From assembly GCF_018069865.1 (NCBI RefSeq), contig NZ_JAGQDG010000009.1, forward strand, positions 174,215 to 238,214: a stretch of DNA of 64,000 nt. Direction: 5' to 3'. The notes under the pieces are model-generated. The model was not told the DNA's origin and made no database searches. It saw only the letters and a program-made list of their open reading frames with translations. The first letter of the stretch is position 1. Every line of letters starts with the position of its first letter. Shown piece by piece: positions 52,633-61,561 of the stretch. The stretch is from Ideonella paludis. Lineage in GTDB: Bacteria > Pseudomonadota > Gammaproteobacteria > Burkholderiales > Burkholderiaceae_C. Both the position numbers and the translations under genes were made by a program.

Positions 52633-53490
52633 TCAGAGGCCGGGCTCGCGCAAGCGCCACAAGGTGGCAAACCGGGGCAAGCCCTTGGCCGTGGTGCCGC
52701 GCCAGCGCACCGTGACCGTGCTGCCCAAGGGCGGCGGGCTCGAACGCTGGGCTTCGCTCAAACCACTGCCCACACTGAAGACGCGCCCTTGCTCGTCGCG
52801 CACCCTCAGTGCGCCGGTTTGCCCGGCGAAGCGGCCCTTGCCGGGCTCATAGCCAATCACCACCGCGTCTGCGTCCTCCACAGGCTTGAGCTTGAGCAGC
52901 ACGTCGCTGCGGCCTGTGAGGTAAGGGGCATCGGCTTTGTGCAGCATCAAGCCCTCGCCGCCGGCCGCCACCACCTCCGCCAGCCGGCGCTGCAGCGCGG
53001 CACGGTCAGCGACCAGTTCTTGCGCCACCCACTGCAGTCCGCTGAACTGGGCTTGCTCCACGACCCGGCGAAGGCCTTGGGCGCGCTGCTCAAACGAGCC
53101 TGCAGCGCCCGGCATCTCAAACACCCGAAAGCTGATCAAGCGCCAAGCGGCTGGGTCCGGTTCGGCTTGGCGCACCGCGCCGGAGAGCGCTTCAAAGCGG
53201 CCGCGGCCCATCCACAGCTCGCCGTCCAAGGCCACCGCCGGGAGCTTTTGGGTGAACCAAGCCGGTGCGGCAATCGGCAGGCCGCCCCGGCTCCACAAGC
53301 GCTGGCCGTCCCAGAAGGCCCGGACGCCATCGAGCTTTTCACTGACCAGATAGCCAGCAGGATCGATGGAGGGCGCCGCCGACTTGGCCAAAAGTAGAGC
53401 CGGCGCGTCAGCAGGAGCAGCCTGCACGGGCCCCACAGCCAAAGCCAGGGGCAGCAGGCCCAAGCCAGAGCACCAAACGCAGCGTTGCAT
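52633..53490 (-). CDS. Secreted ATP-dependent DNA ligase (LigE type)
   Basis: A 285-residue minimal ATP-dependent DNA ligase with a signal peptide (CSGLGLLPLALAVGPVQAAP). The nucleotidyltransferase motif I is SEKLDGVRAFW with adenylated Lys52; motif III/IV-like stretches are ALDGELWMGRG and EGLMLHKADAPY; motif V is DVLLKLKP. A short OB domain closes the protein. Periplasmic LigE enzymes in Neisseria and Haemophilus are linked to DNA uptake. The ATG at 53490 gives the signal peptide. It lies 23 bases before sbcB, so both are probably co-transcribed. Confidence 0.92.
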   Translation of the reverse strand: MQRCVWCSGLGLLPLALAVGPVQAAPADAPALLLAKSAAPSIDPAGYLVSEKLDGVRAFWDGQRLWSRGGLPIAAPAWFTQKLPAVALDGELWMGRGRFEALSGAVRQAEPDPAAWRLISFRVFEMPGAAGSFEQRAQGLRRVVEQAQFSGLQWVAQELVADRAALQRRLAEVVAAGGEGLMLHKADAPYLTGRSDVLLKLKPVEDADAVVIGYEPGKGRFAGQTGALRVRDEQGRVFSVGSGLSEAQRSSPPPLGSTVTVRWRGTTAKGLPRFATLWRLREPGL

Positions 53491-53696
53491 GAGGGGCCTC
53501 CTCGTTGTCAGGCCGCCAAGGCTAATGGTTTGAACCCCGGACTGCGCCCCCAAGATGGGGGGTAATGCGGGGGAGATGGCCCGTTTAGGGCGTGTATTCG
53601 ACCCACTGCAGCGGCCAAGGACACGCGAAGATCCCCTGGGATGCGCGCTCTCACTCCGCGCCGCCCTCACTCAGGACCCTCGCTAGGTTGCACGCC

Positions 53697-55226
53697 ATGA
53701 ACTTAAGTCAAAAAATTCCCTTGGCCTTTGGGACTGCTCTGATCTTGACCCTGGGCGCGGGCAGTGGCGGCTTGTGGATGGCAGGACGCGCGCTGGACAC
53801 TTTTCAGACCGATGTTCAGGAGCGCATGGCCGACGAGCGTGCGACGGCTGCGCTGGAAGGCCACTTCAAGACACAGGTTCAAGAGTGGAAGAACACGCTC
53901 TTGAGGGGCATGGACAACGCCCTGCTGGAGAAGCACTGGAAGGCTTTTGTGGCCGAGGAGAAGGCCGTGGCGGACGGTGCCAAGCAATTGTCGGAGCGCT
54001 TGGCTCAGTCGGAACCAGCTCTCAAGACTGAACTCGACAGGTTCATGGCCACTCACCAAAGAATGGCTGTCGCCTATCGCGCAGGGCTGGAGAAATTCAA
54101 AGAGTCAGGGCTAGAGCCCTCCGTTGGCGACGGGGCGGTGCGCGGCGTAGACCGCGAGCCCGCCAGGCTCATCAGGGACATCAATGCCCGGTTGGCCAAG
54201 CGCAATGCGGAGATTGCAGCGACTGCCTACGCCCGAGGGCAACAGGCCCTGATCTGGAGTGTGGGCTTGATGTTGCTGGCCTGCTTGGGTGGCGTGACCA
54301 TTGCGGTGATGATGACCCGCGCTGTCACCCGCCCACTGCAACGCGCGATGGACGCCGCCCGAACGATTGCCGGCGGCGATCTGACGCATCACATTGAAGG
54401 CCATGACCAGGACGAAGCCGGGCGCTTGTTGACGGCCTTGAGCGACATGCAAGCGCAACTGAAACAGCTGGTCGACAACGTGCGCCGGGATGCAGAGCAT
54501 GTGGCCACCGCCAGCGCCCAGATTGCGCAGGGCAATGGCGATCTGGCCGAGCGCACCGAGCAGCAGGCCTCAGCCCTTCAAGAAACGGCCTCCTCCATGG
54601 AAGAGCTGGGCGCCACCATCAAGCAAAACGCTGAGCATGCCCAGCAAGCCAGCCACCTGGCCACGACGGCCAGCGAGGTCGCAACCCGTGGTGGGGAGGT
54701 CGTCAGCAAAGTGGTGGACACCATGCGTGGCATCCACGACGCGTCGCGTCGCATCGTCGACATCATTGGCGTGATCGACGGCATCGCGTTTCGCACCAAT
54801 ATCTTGGCGCTGAATGCTGCGGTGGAGGCCGCACGCGCCGGCGAGCAGGGCCGCGGTTTTGCCGTGGTCGCCAGCGAGGTGCGCTCTTTGGCACAACGCT
54901 CGGCTGATGCTGCGCGCGAGATCAAAGGGCTGATCAACACCAGTGTCGAGCAGGTGTCGCAAGGCACGGCCTTGGTGGACAACGCGGGCAACACCATGGG
55001 CGAAGTGGTGAGCTCGATCCAGCGCGTGACGCAGATCATTGCCGACATCAGCCGCGCCAGCCAAGAGCAAAGCGAAGGCGTCTCTCAGGTCAATGCGTCG
55101 GTGGCTGGCATGGACAGCGGCACCCAGCAAAATGCAGCCCTCGTGGAGCAAACCAGCGCAGCCGCTGAGAGCCTGCGCAACCAGGCGCAGCACTTGGTCG
55201 TGACCGTCAATAACTTCAGGGTCTGA
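53697..55226 (+). CDS. Methyl-accepting chemotaxis protein
   Basis: A 509-residue chemoreceptor. TM1 is about 10-30, a four-helix periplasmic sensor spans about 30-190, and TM2 is about 190-212 ([20 protein letters not shown]). HAMP follows ([19 protein letters not shown]), then a methylation region with Gln/Glu-rich heptads and the signalling tip [40 protein letters not shown]. The C terminus (VTVNNFRV) lacks the NWETF-type pentapeptide that tethers CheR in some receptors. Start at 53697 directly before TM1. The ligand is unknown. No che genes are adjacent. Confidence 0.95.
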   Translation: MNLSQKIPLAFGTALILTLGAGSGGLWMAGRALDTFQTDVQERMADERATAALEGHFKTQVQEWKNTLLRGMDNALLEKHWKAFVAEEKAVADGAKQLSERLAQSEPALKTELDRFMATHQRMAVAYRAGLEKFKESGLEPSVGDGAVRGVDREPARLIRDINARLAKRNAEIAATAYARGQQALIWSVGLMLLACLGGVTIAVMMTRAVTRPLQRAMDAARTIAGGDLTHHIEGHDQDEAGRLLTALSDMQAQLKQLVDNVRRDAEHVATASAQIAQGNGDLAERTEQQASALQETASSMEELGATIKQNAEHAQQASHLATTASEVATRGGEVVSKVVDTMRGIHDASRRIVDIIGVIDGIAFRTNILALNAAVEAARAGEQGRGFAVVASEVRSLAQRSADAAREIKGLINTSVEQVSQGTALVDNAGNTMGEVVSSIQRVTQIIADISRASQEQSEGVSQVNASVAGMDSGTQQNAALVEQTSAAAESLRNQAQHLVVTVNNFRV

Positions 55227-55229
55227 CGC

Positions 55230-55982
55230 TCAGGCACACAAAAAGCGCTCTACGGTGGCCGCCAGCACGACGGGCGTTTCCTCCATGGGAAAGTGCCCTG
55301 CATTGCGCAACACCTCAAACTGAGCGTCGGGGTGGCCAGAGAGCCATGATCGGCGCAGGAGGGCGTCGGGCAACAAGCCATCGAACTCACCGGCCAACAC
55401 CTGCAAGGCAGGCGAGGCCCAGCCAGCTTGCGCGGCCACAGTGCTGTGTGTGCAAGCTCTGAAATAGTCCCCGAAAGCCGAGCTGGTGGCCGACTCGACA
55501 GACTGCCGGACCATGTGTTCCAGCCACGGGCCTGCCAGCCGTTGCCCCGTGGCCAAGTCCAGCAGGCTTCGACGCACATCGCTTTGTGTGGCCGCATTGG
55601 CGTAAAAAGCACTGTCCGCAGCACTCAGCGACAAGCCCGAGGGCGGCACCGGCGCAATGGCCGACCACCGCCGCAAGCGCTGGGGTGCCATCGACAGCAT
55701 TTGCAGCGCTGCCAAGGCCCCCACATCGTGAGCGACCACCGCAAACTGAGCCCAGCCTAGCTGATCAGCCAGGGCCAGGGCGTCTTCTGCCATTTCTGTG
55801 AGGTCGTGGCGCCCGGGCACCTGTTTGCGGCGGCCATAGCCCCGCCAGTCGATGAATACATGGCTGAACAAAGCGGTGTTCAAGCAAGAGACCATCGGCC
55901 CCCATGCCTGCGCATGGCCAAACAAGCCGTGCAGCCACAAGACCTTGAGGGGGCCTTGGCCGACCTGATTCAATTGATTCAT
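55230..55982 (-). CDS. Alpha/beta hydrolase with Asp nucleophile
   Basis: A 250-residue alpha/beta-fold hydrolase. The nucleophile elbow reads VVAHDVGALA, with Asp86 where esterases have Ser; this HDxG form is typical of haloalkane or haloacid dehalogenases and epoxide hydrolases. The other catalytic residues would be Asp in AGEFDGLLP and His in NAGHFPME. The oxyanion motif is LHGLFGHAQAW near the N terminus. Function as hydrolase on a halide, epoxide or ester is open. GGAGGAGTG precedes the ATG. It is convergent with the chemoreceptor, 3 bases away. Confidence 0.82.
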   Translation of the reverse strand: MNQLNQVGQGPLKVLWLHGLFGHAQAWGPMVSCLNTALFSHVFIDWRGYGRRKQVPGRHDLTEMAEDALALADQLGWAQFAVVAHDVGALAALQMLSMAPQRLRRWSAIAPVPPSGLSLSAADSAFYANAATQSDVRRSLLDLATGQRLAGPWLEHMVRQSVESATSSAFGDYFRACTHSTVAAQAGWASPALQVLAGEFDGLLPDALLRRSWLSGHPDAQFEVLRNAGHFPMEETPVVLAATVERFLCA

Positions 55983-56107
55983 CACTCCTCCATAGCGGAC
56001 CCTGTGCACCAGGCCAAAAGCTGGGCCGAGTCTCTGAGAGCGAAGTATCTTCTTGAATCAGGAATCGCCTATAGGCAAATTAATGATGCGCGCACTTCGG
56101 GAAAGCT

Positions 56108-56815
56108 TCACGACAGGCGCTTAGGCAAAGGCTGAGCCAATTCATCCACTGAAGAGCCTTGTCCCTTCAACAGCGCTTCCAGCGCTGGCATCAGGGGCCC
56201 CAGCCGCTCGTCCAAAGCCTCACGCACGGTGTCCACAAACACCTGGGTGGCACGCTCGATTTCGATGTTCAAGCGGTCTCCCACACCCTTCTCACCAAAC
56301 GTGGTCATGCGCAACGTCTCGGGAATCAACCAGACCTCAAACCAACCCTCTTGGCGGTTGCACTCCGCCACCGTGAGGCTGGCACCGTTGACGGCGATAT
56401 AGCCCTTGGCAAACACATAGCGAACCCAACGCTCTGGCACCGCCAAGCGCAGCACATGGTTGTTTTCCGGTTGGCGAATCGATGCCAACTGCGCCGTGAA
56501 GTCGACATGACCTGAGAGCGGATGGCCGCCGATTTCGGCCCCGTCGCGCGCAGCACGCTCGACGTTGAGGCGGCTGCCCTCTTGTAAAGCGCCCAGGGTG
56601 GTCAAGGCCAGGCTTTGTTGCATCACATCAAACTCGGCCTGATCGCCAGGCCCCACCCGGGTCACCGTCAGGCATACCCCATCGCACGCCACGCTGGCGC
56701 CCACTTCGAGCCCCTGGGCAAAGCCTGTGGGAAAACTCAGCGTGAAGCTGCGCAGGCCGGGTTGATCTGTGATGCGGGCCACCTGCGCCACGCCCTGAAC
56801 GATGCCGGTAAACAT
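56108..56815 (-). CDS. ribE: Riboflavin synthase alpha chain
   Basis: A 235-residue riboflavin synthase, which dismutates two 6,7-dimethyl-8-ribityllumazine to riboflavin. The N-terminal barrel begins MFTGIVQGVAQV and includes VACDGVCLTV; the second barrel shows GHPLSGHVDFTAQL and VNGASLTVAE. It is some 20-30 residues longer than most homologues, with a C-terminal extension (ALLKGQGSSVDELAQPLPKR). No other rib genes are here. I looked for an FMN riboswitch upstream and found none; instead there is a GC-rich hairpin before the start. Confidence 0.94.
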   Translation of the reverse strand: MFTGIVQGVAQVARITDQPGLRSFTLSFPTGFAQGLEVGASVACDGVCLTVTRVGPGDQAEFDVMQQSLALTTLGALQEGSRLNVERAARDGAEIGGHPLSGHVDFTAQLASIRQPENNHVLRLAVPERWVRYVFAKGYIAVNGASLTVAECNRQEGWFEVWLIPETLRMTTFGEKGVGDRLNIEIERATQVFVDTVREALDERLGPLMPALEALLKGQGSSVDELAQPLPKRLS

Positions 56816-56831
56816 GCTTGAAATCCTTTTG

Positions 56832-56862
56832 GGCCTCGTCCTCGTCAGGAGTCAACGAGGCC
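56832..56862 (-). promoter_or_regulatory. Alternative hairpins upstream of ribE
   Basis: On the transcript GGCCTCGT (plus 56855-56862) can pair with ACGAGGCC (plus 56832-56839) as an 8-bp stem. Its inner CCTCGT (56855-56860) can instead pair with the closer ACGAGG (56840-56845). The two foldings exclude each other and end 16 bases before the ATG, next to the AGGAT ribosome site. Translational control is possible but unproven. Confidence 0.4.
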
Positions 56863-57031
56863 ACCACTGAGAAAAAGTTGCGCGGAGGCGGTGCAACACC
56901 CCCAGAAGCCATGCACCGAAGGTTAACAGGCGCCACCAGCGGCCGAATACCACCGTCAATGCCCATCATTTGCAGGGAACTGCCGCGCCAGCCCCCACCT
57001 AGAGTGCAGCATTACCCATCAAGCGCCCAAG

Positions 57032-57051
57032 CCGCACCCGCGGCTGTGCGG
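57032..57051 (+). other. Hairpin in the leader of the single-domain regulator
   Basis: CCGCAC (57032-57037) and GTGCGG (57046-57051) form a 6-bp stem; the loop includes a self-paired CCGCGG. It lies 34 bases before the GTG at 57086. Possible leader structure; no promoter box is clear around it. Confidence 0.3.
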
Positions 57052-57085
57052 TGCCTTTCAAAGTCCTCACTGAAGGATTGTTGTC

Positions 57086-57448
57086 GTGAAACGTATCCTG
57101 ATCGTAGAAGACCAAGCCGATATTCGAGACCTCATCCGCATGAGCCTCGAACATGGAGACTTTGAGATCCACGAGGCCGAGGACGGGGATCAAGGCCTTC
57201 AAATGGCCCAACGGCTCGCCCCCGATCTGGTGCTGCTCGACGTCATGATGCCCGGCCAGCTCAATGGTCTGGCAGTCTGCAAGCGGCTGAAGGCCGACCC
57301 CAGCCGTAAGCGCACCAAAGTGGTGATGTTGTCCGCCAAAAACCAAGCTGCAGACAAGCAGGCTGGGCTGAGTGCCGGTGCAGATGCCTACTTGGTCAAA
57401 CCCTTTAGTCCAAGACAACTCCTGCAATCCGTCGCCAAGGTGATTTAA
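57086..57448 (+). CDS. Single-domain response regulator
   Basis: A 120-residue stand-alone receiver, with ED at 8-9, phospho-acceptor Asp52 in LVLLDVMMPGQ, Thr/Ser in VVMLSAKNQ and Lys in AYLVKPFSPRQ. It has no output domain, so it acts by protein contact or as a phosphate carrier, as in CheY- or DivK-like proteins. The start is GTG with AAGGA upstream. Its stop overlaps the ATG of the kinase by one base, so the two form a coupled pair. Confidence 0.93.
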   Translation: MKRILIVEDQADIRDLIRMSLEHGDFEIHEAEDGDQGLQMAQRLAPDLVLLDVMMPGQLNGLAVCKRLKADPSRKRTKVVMLSAKNQAADKQAGLSAGADAYLVKPFSPRQLLQSVAKVI

Positions 57449-59652
57449 TGGAAATCATCGAACATACCGGTCATGCGGAGTCGGCTGAGGCGACCCACAC
57501 GCCTTCGCCTCCGAATGCGATTGAGTCTTGGCTCACCCGACCCGCCGCCGCCTGGATCATCCTGGCGATTTCTTTGGCCCTGACTGCGATTGCGTGGTGG
57601 CTGTCACACACCCTGTCGCACGACGAAGCTCAACAGCGCTTCGAGCGCCGCACGGACGATGTGCACCGGCGGCTTGAGCAACGCCTGGCCACTTATGAGG
57701 GCGCGCTGCGCGGCGGAGTGGCTTTGTTCGCCGCCCAAGGCGGCGAGGTCAGTCGCAGCCAATGGCAGCGCTACGTCAGCACCCTGCAATTGGCCGAGCG
57801 CTACCCGGGCATCCAAGGCTTGGGCGTATCCAAGCTGATCGCCCCACCGCAACTGGCAGCCCACGAGCAGGCCGTGCGCCAAGAAGGCTTTGCGGACTAT
57901 GCGGTCAAGCCCGCTGGCTTGCGCGATCTGTACACCTCCATCGTCTACTTGGAGCCGTTCGAAGGCCGCAATCTGCGCGCCTTTGGCTTTGACATGATGT
58001 CCGAGGCCACCCGCAGCGCGGCCATGCGACGCGCAGGTGAATCTGGACAGGCCGCCCTGTCTGGCACAGTCACGTTGATGCAAGAAGACGGCAAGGATGT
58101 CCAGCGCGGCTTCTTGCTCTATGTGCCTGTCTATCGGGGCAACACAGTGCCGGCCACTCAGGAAGCGCGATGGTCCGCCTTGTGGGGCTGGGTGTATGCC
58201 CCTTTTCGCATCGATGACTTGATGCATGGCGTTCTGGGCGCCGAATCGGAACAGATGCGGCTGACGCTGCATGATGGGGACCGCATCACCGAGAGCTCCA
58301 AGTTCTACGGCAGCCACCCCAGTGCGGCCACCCAAGCGCCTCCCCTGAGCTTGCAACGCCCGCTGACGGTTGCCGGTCACACCTGGACCGTCCACTACGA
58401 GGCTGAAACCACCGACTCCGGCTTTGCCACCACGCAGAGCAATGTGGTGGCCATCCTGGGCTTGTGCATCGACGCCTTGCTGTTTTGGACCATCGGCACC
58501 ATCGCTCGGCGCAAGCAACAAGTGGAGCGCAATGCCCTGGCTCAAAGCACTCAGGCGCGCGAACGCACGGCCTGGCTGGATGCGGTCAGCGACCTCTCCC
58601 CCAACGGCGTCTTGGTGTTCGAGCGTCACGACGACAACACCTTCCGCTTGGTCTTCACCAACCCGGCCTTCAGCGAGCTCTTTGGGCTGCGACCCGGCGA
58701 TCTGACTGGCTTGAGCGAGGAGGCCGTGGACGAGTGGCTGGACGGCCTGCGCGGCGAGATGGCACCCAACCCGCCACTGACCCCCGGCGATGCGGTGGTG
58801 CAACTGGCCGGGCCGCCTTTGTGCATCCTGCATCGCAGCTCACGAGAGGGTGAGTTGCACCGCGTCTACTACTTCCGAGACGTGACCAGCGAGACCGAGG
58901 TCGAACGGCTCAAGGACGAATTCCTGACCACTGCCGCGCATGAGTTGCGCACGCCCTTGGCCAGCGTCTATGGCTTCTCAGAGCTGCTCTTGCGCCCGGA
59001 TGTGCCGGACGCCAAGCGCGAAAAACTCAATCAAATCGTCTATCGCCAAGCCGGCGTGCTCAAGCATCTGGTGGACGAATTGCTGGACCTGGCTCGCCTG
59101 GATTCGCGGGGCGAGCAGGACTTCGTGACGCAAGAGGTCGATCTGCGCAAAGTCGCGGAGACCGCGGCCGAGAGCAGCGGCACACCCGAAAACCCGCACC
59201 GCATCCAGGTGATCGGTGGCGATAAGCCGCTGATGGCCAAGGTCGACCCGGCCAAGCTGCAGCAGGCCATCGTCAACGCCACCTCCAACGCCATCAAGTA
59301 CTCGGCGCCCGACGCCCCCATTGTGTTGCGCACCGTGCTGACCGAGCACGAGGGCCGCCCCTTTGCCGCCATCAGCGTTGAAGACAAGGGCATTGGCATG
59401 AGCCCCGAGGCCTGCGAGCGCGCCTTTGAGCGCTTCTTCCGAGCTGACCCTTCAGGTCACATCTTGGGCGCAGGCCTGGGCCTGGCCATCTTGAAAGAGG
59501 TGATCACCTTGCATGGCGGGCACATCACCCTCACCAGTGAGCTGGGCGTCGGCACCACCATCACCTTGTGGGTGCCTCTGCAGCCTGAGGTTGCAGAGGC
59601 GACGCCGGCGAAGCCTGCCGAGGCCCGCGCCCCGGAACTGATTACCAGCTGA
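57448..59652 (+). CDS. CHASE-PAS sensor histidine kinase
   Basis: A 734-residue membrane kinase. TM1 is about 33-53 (AAWIILAISLALTAIAWWLS), a CHASE domain spans about 75-290 (YVSTLQLAERYPGIQGLGVS, GFDMMSEATRSAAMRRAGES), and TM2 is about 328-350. A PAS domain (about 375-480) precedes HisKA with His498 in TTAAHELRTPLASVYG and an ATPase domain (NATSNAIKYS, GAGLGLAILKEV). CHASE domains sense small extracellular ligands. It phosphorylates presumably the single-domain regulator encoded just before it. The last 11 bases overlap the end of convergent amtB. Confidence 0.94.
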   Translation: MEIIEHTGHAESAEATHTPSPPNAIESWLTRPAAAWIILAISLALTAIAWWLSHTLSHDEAQQRFERRTDDVHRRLEQRLATYEGALRGGVALFAAQGGEVSRSQWQRYVSTLQLAERYPGIQGLGVSKLIAPPQLAAHEQAVRQEGFADYAVKPAGLRDLYTSIVYLEPFEGRNLRAFGFDMMSEATRSAAMRRAGESGQAALSGTVTLMQEDGKDVQRGFLLYVPVYRGNTVPATQEARWSALWGWVYAPFRIDDLMHGVLGAESEQMRLTLHDGDRITESSKFYGSHPSAATQAPPLSLQRPLTVAGHTWTVHYEAETTDSGFATTQSNVVAILGLCIDALLFWTIGTIARRKQQVERNALAQSTQARERTAWLDAVSDLSPNGVLVFERHDDNTFRLVFTNPAFSELFGLRPGDLTGLSEEAVDEWLDGLRGEMAPNPPLTPGDAVVQLAGPPLCILHRSSREGELHRVYYFRDVTSETEVERLKDEFLTTAAHELRTPLASVYGFSELLLRPDVPDAKREKLNQIVYRQAGVLKHLVDELLDLARLDSRGEQDFVTQEVDLRKVAETAAESSGTPENPHRIQVIGGDKPLMAKVDPAKLQQAIVNATSNAIKYSAPDAPIVLRTVLTEHEGRPFAAISVEDKGIGMSPEACERAFERFFRADPSGHILGAGLGLAILKEVITLHGGHITLTSELGVGTTITLWVPLQPEVAEATPAKPAEARAPELITS

Positions 59653-60844
59653 CCTCGCGGTCCGGCGTCGCGCCGATGCGGTGGATGCTGAGGTCAGCGC
59701 CTTCGAACTCTTCTTCTTGGCTCAGGCGCAGGCCGGCAAGGGCCTTGATCAAGCCATACACCGCAAAGCCGCCTGCCAACGCCCAGGCCACACCGGCCAA
59801 GGTGCCCACCAACTGGGCCATGAAGCCCACGCCGCCCATGCCACCCAAGGCCGTTTGGCCGAAGATGCCGCAAGCAATGCCCCCCCATGCACCGCACAAG
59901 CCGTGCAACGGCCAGACCCCCAGCACATCATCAATGCGCCAGCGGTTTTGAGTCAGGGTAAAGAGCTTCACGAACACGGCACCAGCCACGCCGCCAACCA
60001 CCAAAGCGGCCATCGGGTGCATCACATCAGAGCCGGCGCAAACCGCCACCAAACCTGCCAAGGGGCCGTTGTAGACAAAGCCCGGGTCATTGCGACCCAG
60101 CAACACCGCCACCAGCGTGCCACCCACCATGGCCATCAGGGAATTGACCGCCACCAAGCCGGAAATCTTGTCCACGGTTTGAGCGCTCATCACATTGAAG
60201 CCGAACCAGCCCACCGTCAGGATCCAAGCGCCCAGTGCGAGAAAGGGAATGGACGACGGCGGGTGAGCGCTCATCGCACCGTCTTTGCGATAGCGGTTGC
60301 TCCGAGGCCCGAGCAGCAGCACCGCGGCCAAGCCGATCCAGCCCCCCACAGCATGCACCACCACGCTGCCTGCAAAGTCGTGGAACTCAAAGCCCGTCGC
60401 CGCCTTCAGCCACGCTTGCAGCTCGAACTTGCCGCCCCAGACCACGCCTTCAAACAGCGGGTAGATGACGCCGACGATCACCGCCGTCGCCATCAGTTGC
60501 GGGCCAAAGCGCGCACGCTCGGCAATGCCGCCGGAGACGATGGCCGGAATGGCTGCCGCAAAGGTCAACAAGAAGAAGAACTTGACCAGCTCAAAGCCGC
60601 TCTTGGCAGCCAACAGCTCCGCACCGCTGAAGAAGCTGACGCCATAGGCCACCGTGTAGCCGACAAAGAAGTAGGCGACGGTCGAGACCGAGAAGTCGAC
60701 CAGGATCTTGACCAGCGCATTGACCTGGTTCTTTTTGCGCACGGTGCCCAGCTCCAAGAAGGCAAAGCCCGCGTGCATGGCCAGCACCATGATGGCGCCC
60801 AGCAAAATGAACAAGGCATCTGTGCCCTGCTTGACTTGATCCAT
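59642..60844 (-). CDS. amtB: Ammonium transporter, AmtB/Rh type
   Basis: A 400-residue inner-membrane channel with about eleven membrane helices. Pore residues are in FHDFAGSVVVHAVGGW (first twin His) and DDVLGVWPLHGLCGAWGG (second twin His). The family N terminus (FILLGAIMVLAMHAGFAFLE) carries no signal peptide. It moves ammonium under nitrogen limitation. No glnK gene, the usual partner, is next to it. A sigma-54 promoter and two NtrC sites lie upstream, which gives direct nitrogen control. Confidence 0.95.
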   Translation of the reverse strand: MDQVKQGTDALFILLGAIMVLAMHAGFAFLELGTVRKKNQVNALVKILVDFSVSTVAYFFVGYTVAYGVSFFSGAELLAAKSGFELVKFFFLLTFAAAIPAIVSGGIAERARFGPQLMATAVIVGVIYPLFEGVVWGGKFELQAWLKAATGFEFHDFAGSVVVHAVGGWIGLAAVLLLGPRSNRYRKDGAMSAHPPSSIPFLALGAWILTVGWFGFNVMSAQTVDKISGLVAVNSLMAMVGGTLVAVLLGRNDPGFVYNGPLAGLVAVCAGSDVMHPMAALVVGGVAGAVFVKLFTLTQNRWRIDDVLGVWPLHGLCGAWGGIACGIFGQTALGGMGGVGFMAQLVGTLAGVAWALAGGFAVYGLIKALAGLRLSQEEEFEGADLSIHRIGATPDREVSW

Positions 60845-60934
60845 GAGAAACCCCTCAGCACTGCGCCCGGCGGCGCGACAACCTGACCGCTTTCTGCGCG
60901 CCTGCACCGGCATGGCGCGCAGCGCGACTCAGTG

Positions 60935-60949
60935 AGCAAGTTGTGTGCC
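60935..60949 (-). promoter_or_regulatory. Sigma-54 promoter of amtB
   Basis: On the minus strand GGCAC (plus 60945-60949) and TTGCT (plus 60935-60939) carry the invariant GG and GC exactly 10 bases apart, as in the -24/-12 consensus TGGCAC-N5-TTGCW with a C in place of the first T. Transcription should begin near 60924, giving an 80-base leader. The two NtrC sites lie upstream at about -106 and -126. Confidence 0.8.
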
Positions 60950-61020
60950 GAGACTCGCACCAAAGCGACGCCGGGCGCACCGGGACGGTGAAGCCTGCCG
61001 CGCACCTACAAAGTGCCCCA

Positions 61021-61058
61021 TTGCACCGTCTCGGTGCAAATGCACCGTACGTGGTGCA
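61021..61058. promoter_or_regulatory. Tandem NtrC binding sites
   Basis: Site 1 is TTGCACC-N5-GGTGCAA (61021-61039), a perfect match to the NtrC consensus TGCACC-N5-GGTGCA. Site 2 is TGCACC-N6-GGTGCA (61041-61058), also a perfect palindrome but one base longer. Centres are about 20 bp apart, two helical turns, which favours cooperative binding of NtrC to activate the sigma-54 promoter of amtB. They lie just past the sixA stop codon. Confidence 0.85.
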
Positions 61059-61062
61059 GGCC

Positions 61063-61551
61063 CTAGATCATTTCAGGGGTACGCACCGCCACCAGAACCA
61101 CCTCGCCACGGTCCTCGCGGGGTCGATGCCGCAGCCACCACACCCCACCCTTCTTCACGGACCAAGGCTGCAACCCCCCTTCCGCCGCACTCGCCAGGCG
61201 CGGGCCGGTCATCAAGTAGGCAGCCGCCAAGCCCAGTGTGGGTTGATGGCCGATGACCAGCACAGGCTCGCGGGATTCAGGCCAGCGCGCGGCGGCCAGC
61301 AGGGCCTCCACACCCGCGTCGGGCGCCAGGGCCTCAGAGGTCTTGAAGCGGCGCTCCAAGGCTTCCGCCGTCTGCTGCGCGCGCAGCGCAGGGCTGACCA
61401 AGATGCGGGTGCGATCCGGCAGGAAGCGGTTCAACCACTCCGCCACGCGCCGCGCGTGTTTCACGCCTTTGGGCGTCAGGCCGCGTGCGGGGTCGTCGAC
61501 GCCAGCTTCCAGCTCTTCTGCTTCGGCGTGGCGCCAGAGAATCAAGTCCAT
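61063..61551 (-). CDS. sixA: Phosphohistidine phosphatase SixA
   Basis: A 162-residue histidine phosphatase. The catalytic His8 is in LILWRHAEAE, with the second His in LVIGHQPTLG and Arg in SPALRAQQTAE. SixA removes phosphate from histidine phosphotransfer domains, for example ArcB and PTS-Ntr NPr. It follows ppk1 by 10 bases on the same strand, a common pairing, and precedes amtB with its NtrC sites. The link to phosphate and nitrogen signalling is suggestive only. Confidence 0.9.
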   Translation of the reverse strand: MDLILWRHAEAEELEAGVDDPARGLTPKGVKHARRVAEWLNRFLPDRTRILVSPALRAQQTAEALERRFKTSEALAPDAGVEALLAAARWPESREPVLVIGHQPTLGLAAAYLMTGPRLASAAEGGLQPWSVKKGGVWWLRHRPREDRGEVVLVAVRTPEMI

Positions 61552-61561
61552 GACGGCGGCC

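Noticed and set aside
55170..55226. CheR-binding pentapeptide at the chemoreceptor C terminus
   Set aside because: The protein ends VTVNNFRV; no NWETF-like sequence is present.
56816..57085. FMN riboswitch upstream of riboflavin synthase
   Set aside because: I looked for the conserved RFN strings (such as GGGGCAGGGTG and ACCGGCGGT) on the minus strand and did not find them; only simple hairpins are present.
60845..61062. A glnK gene between sixA and amtB
   Set aside because: The 218-base region contains the sigma-54 promoter and NtrC sites and is too short for the PII reading frame.
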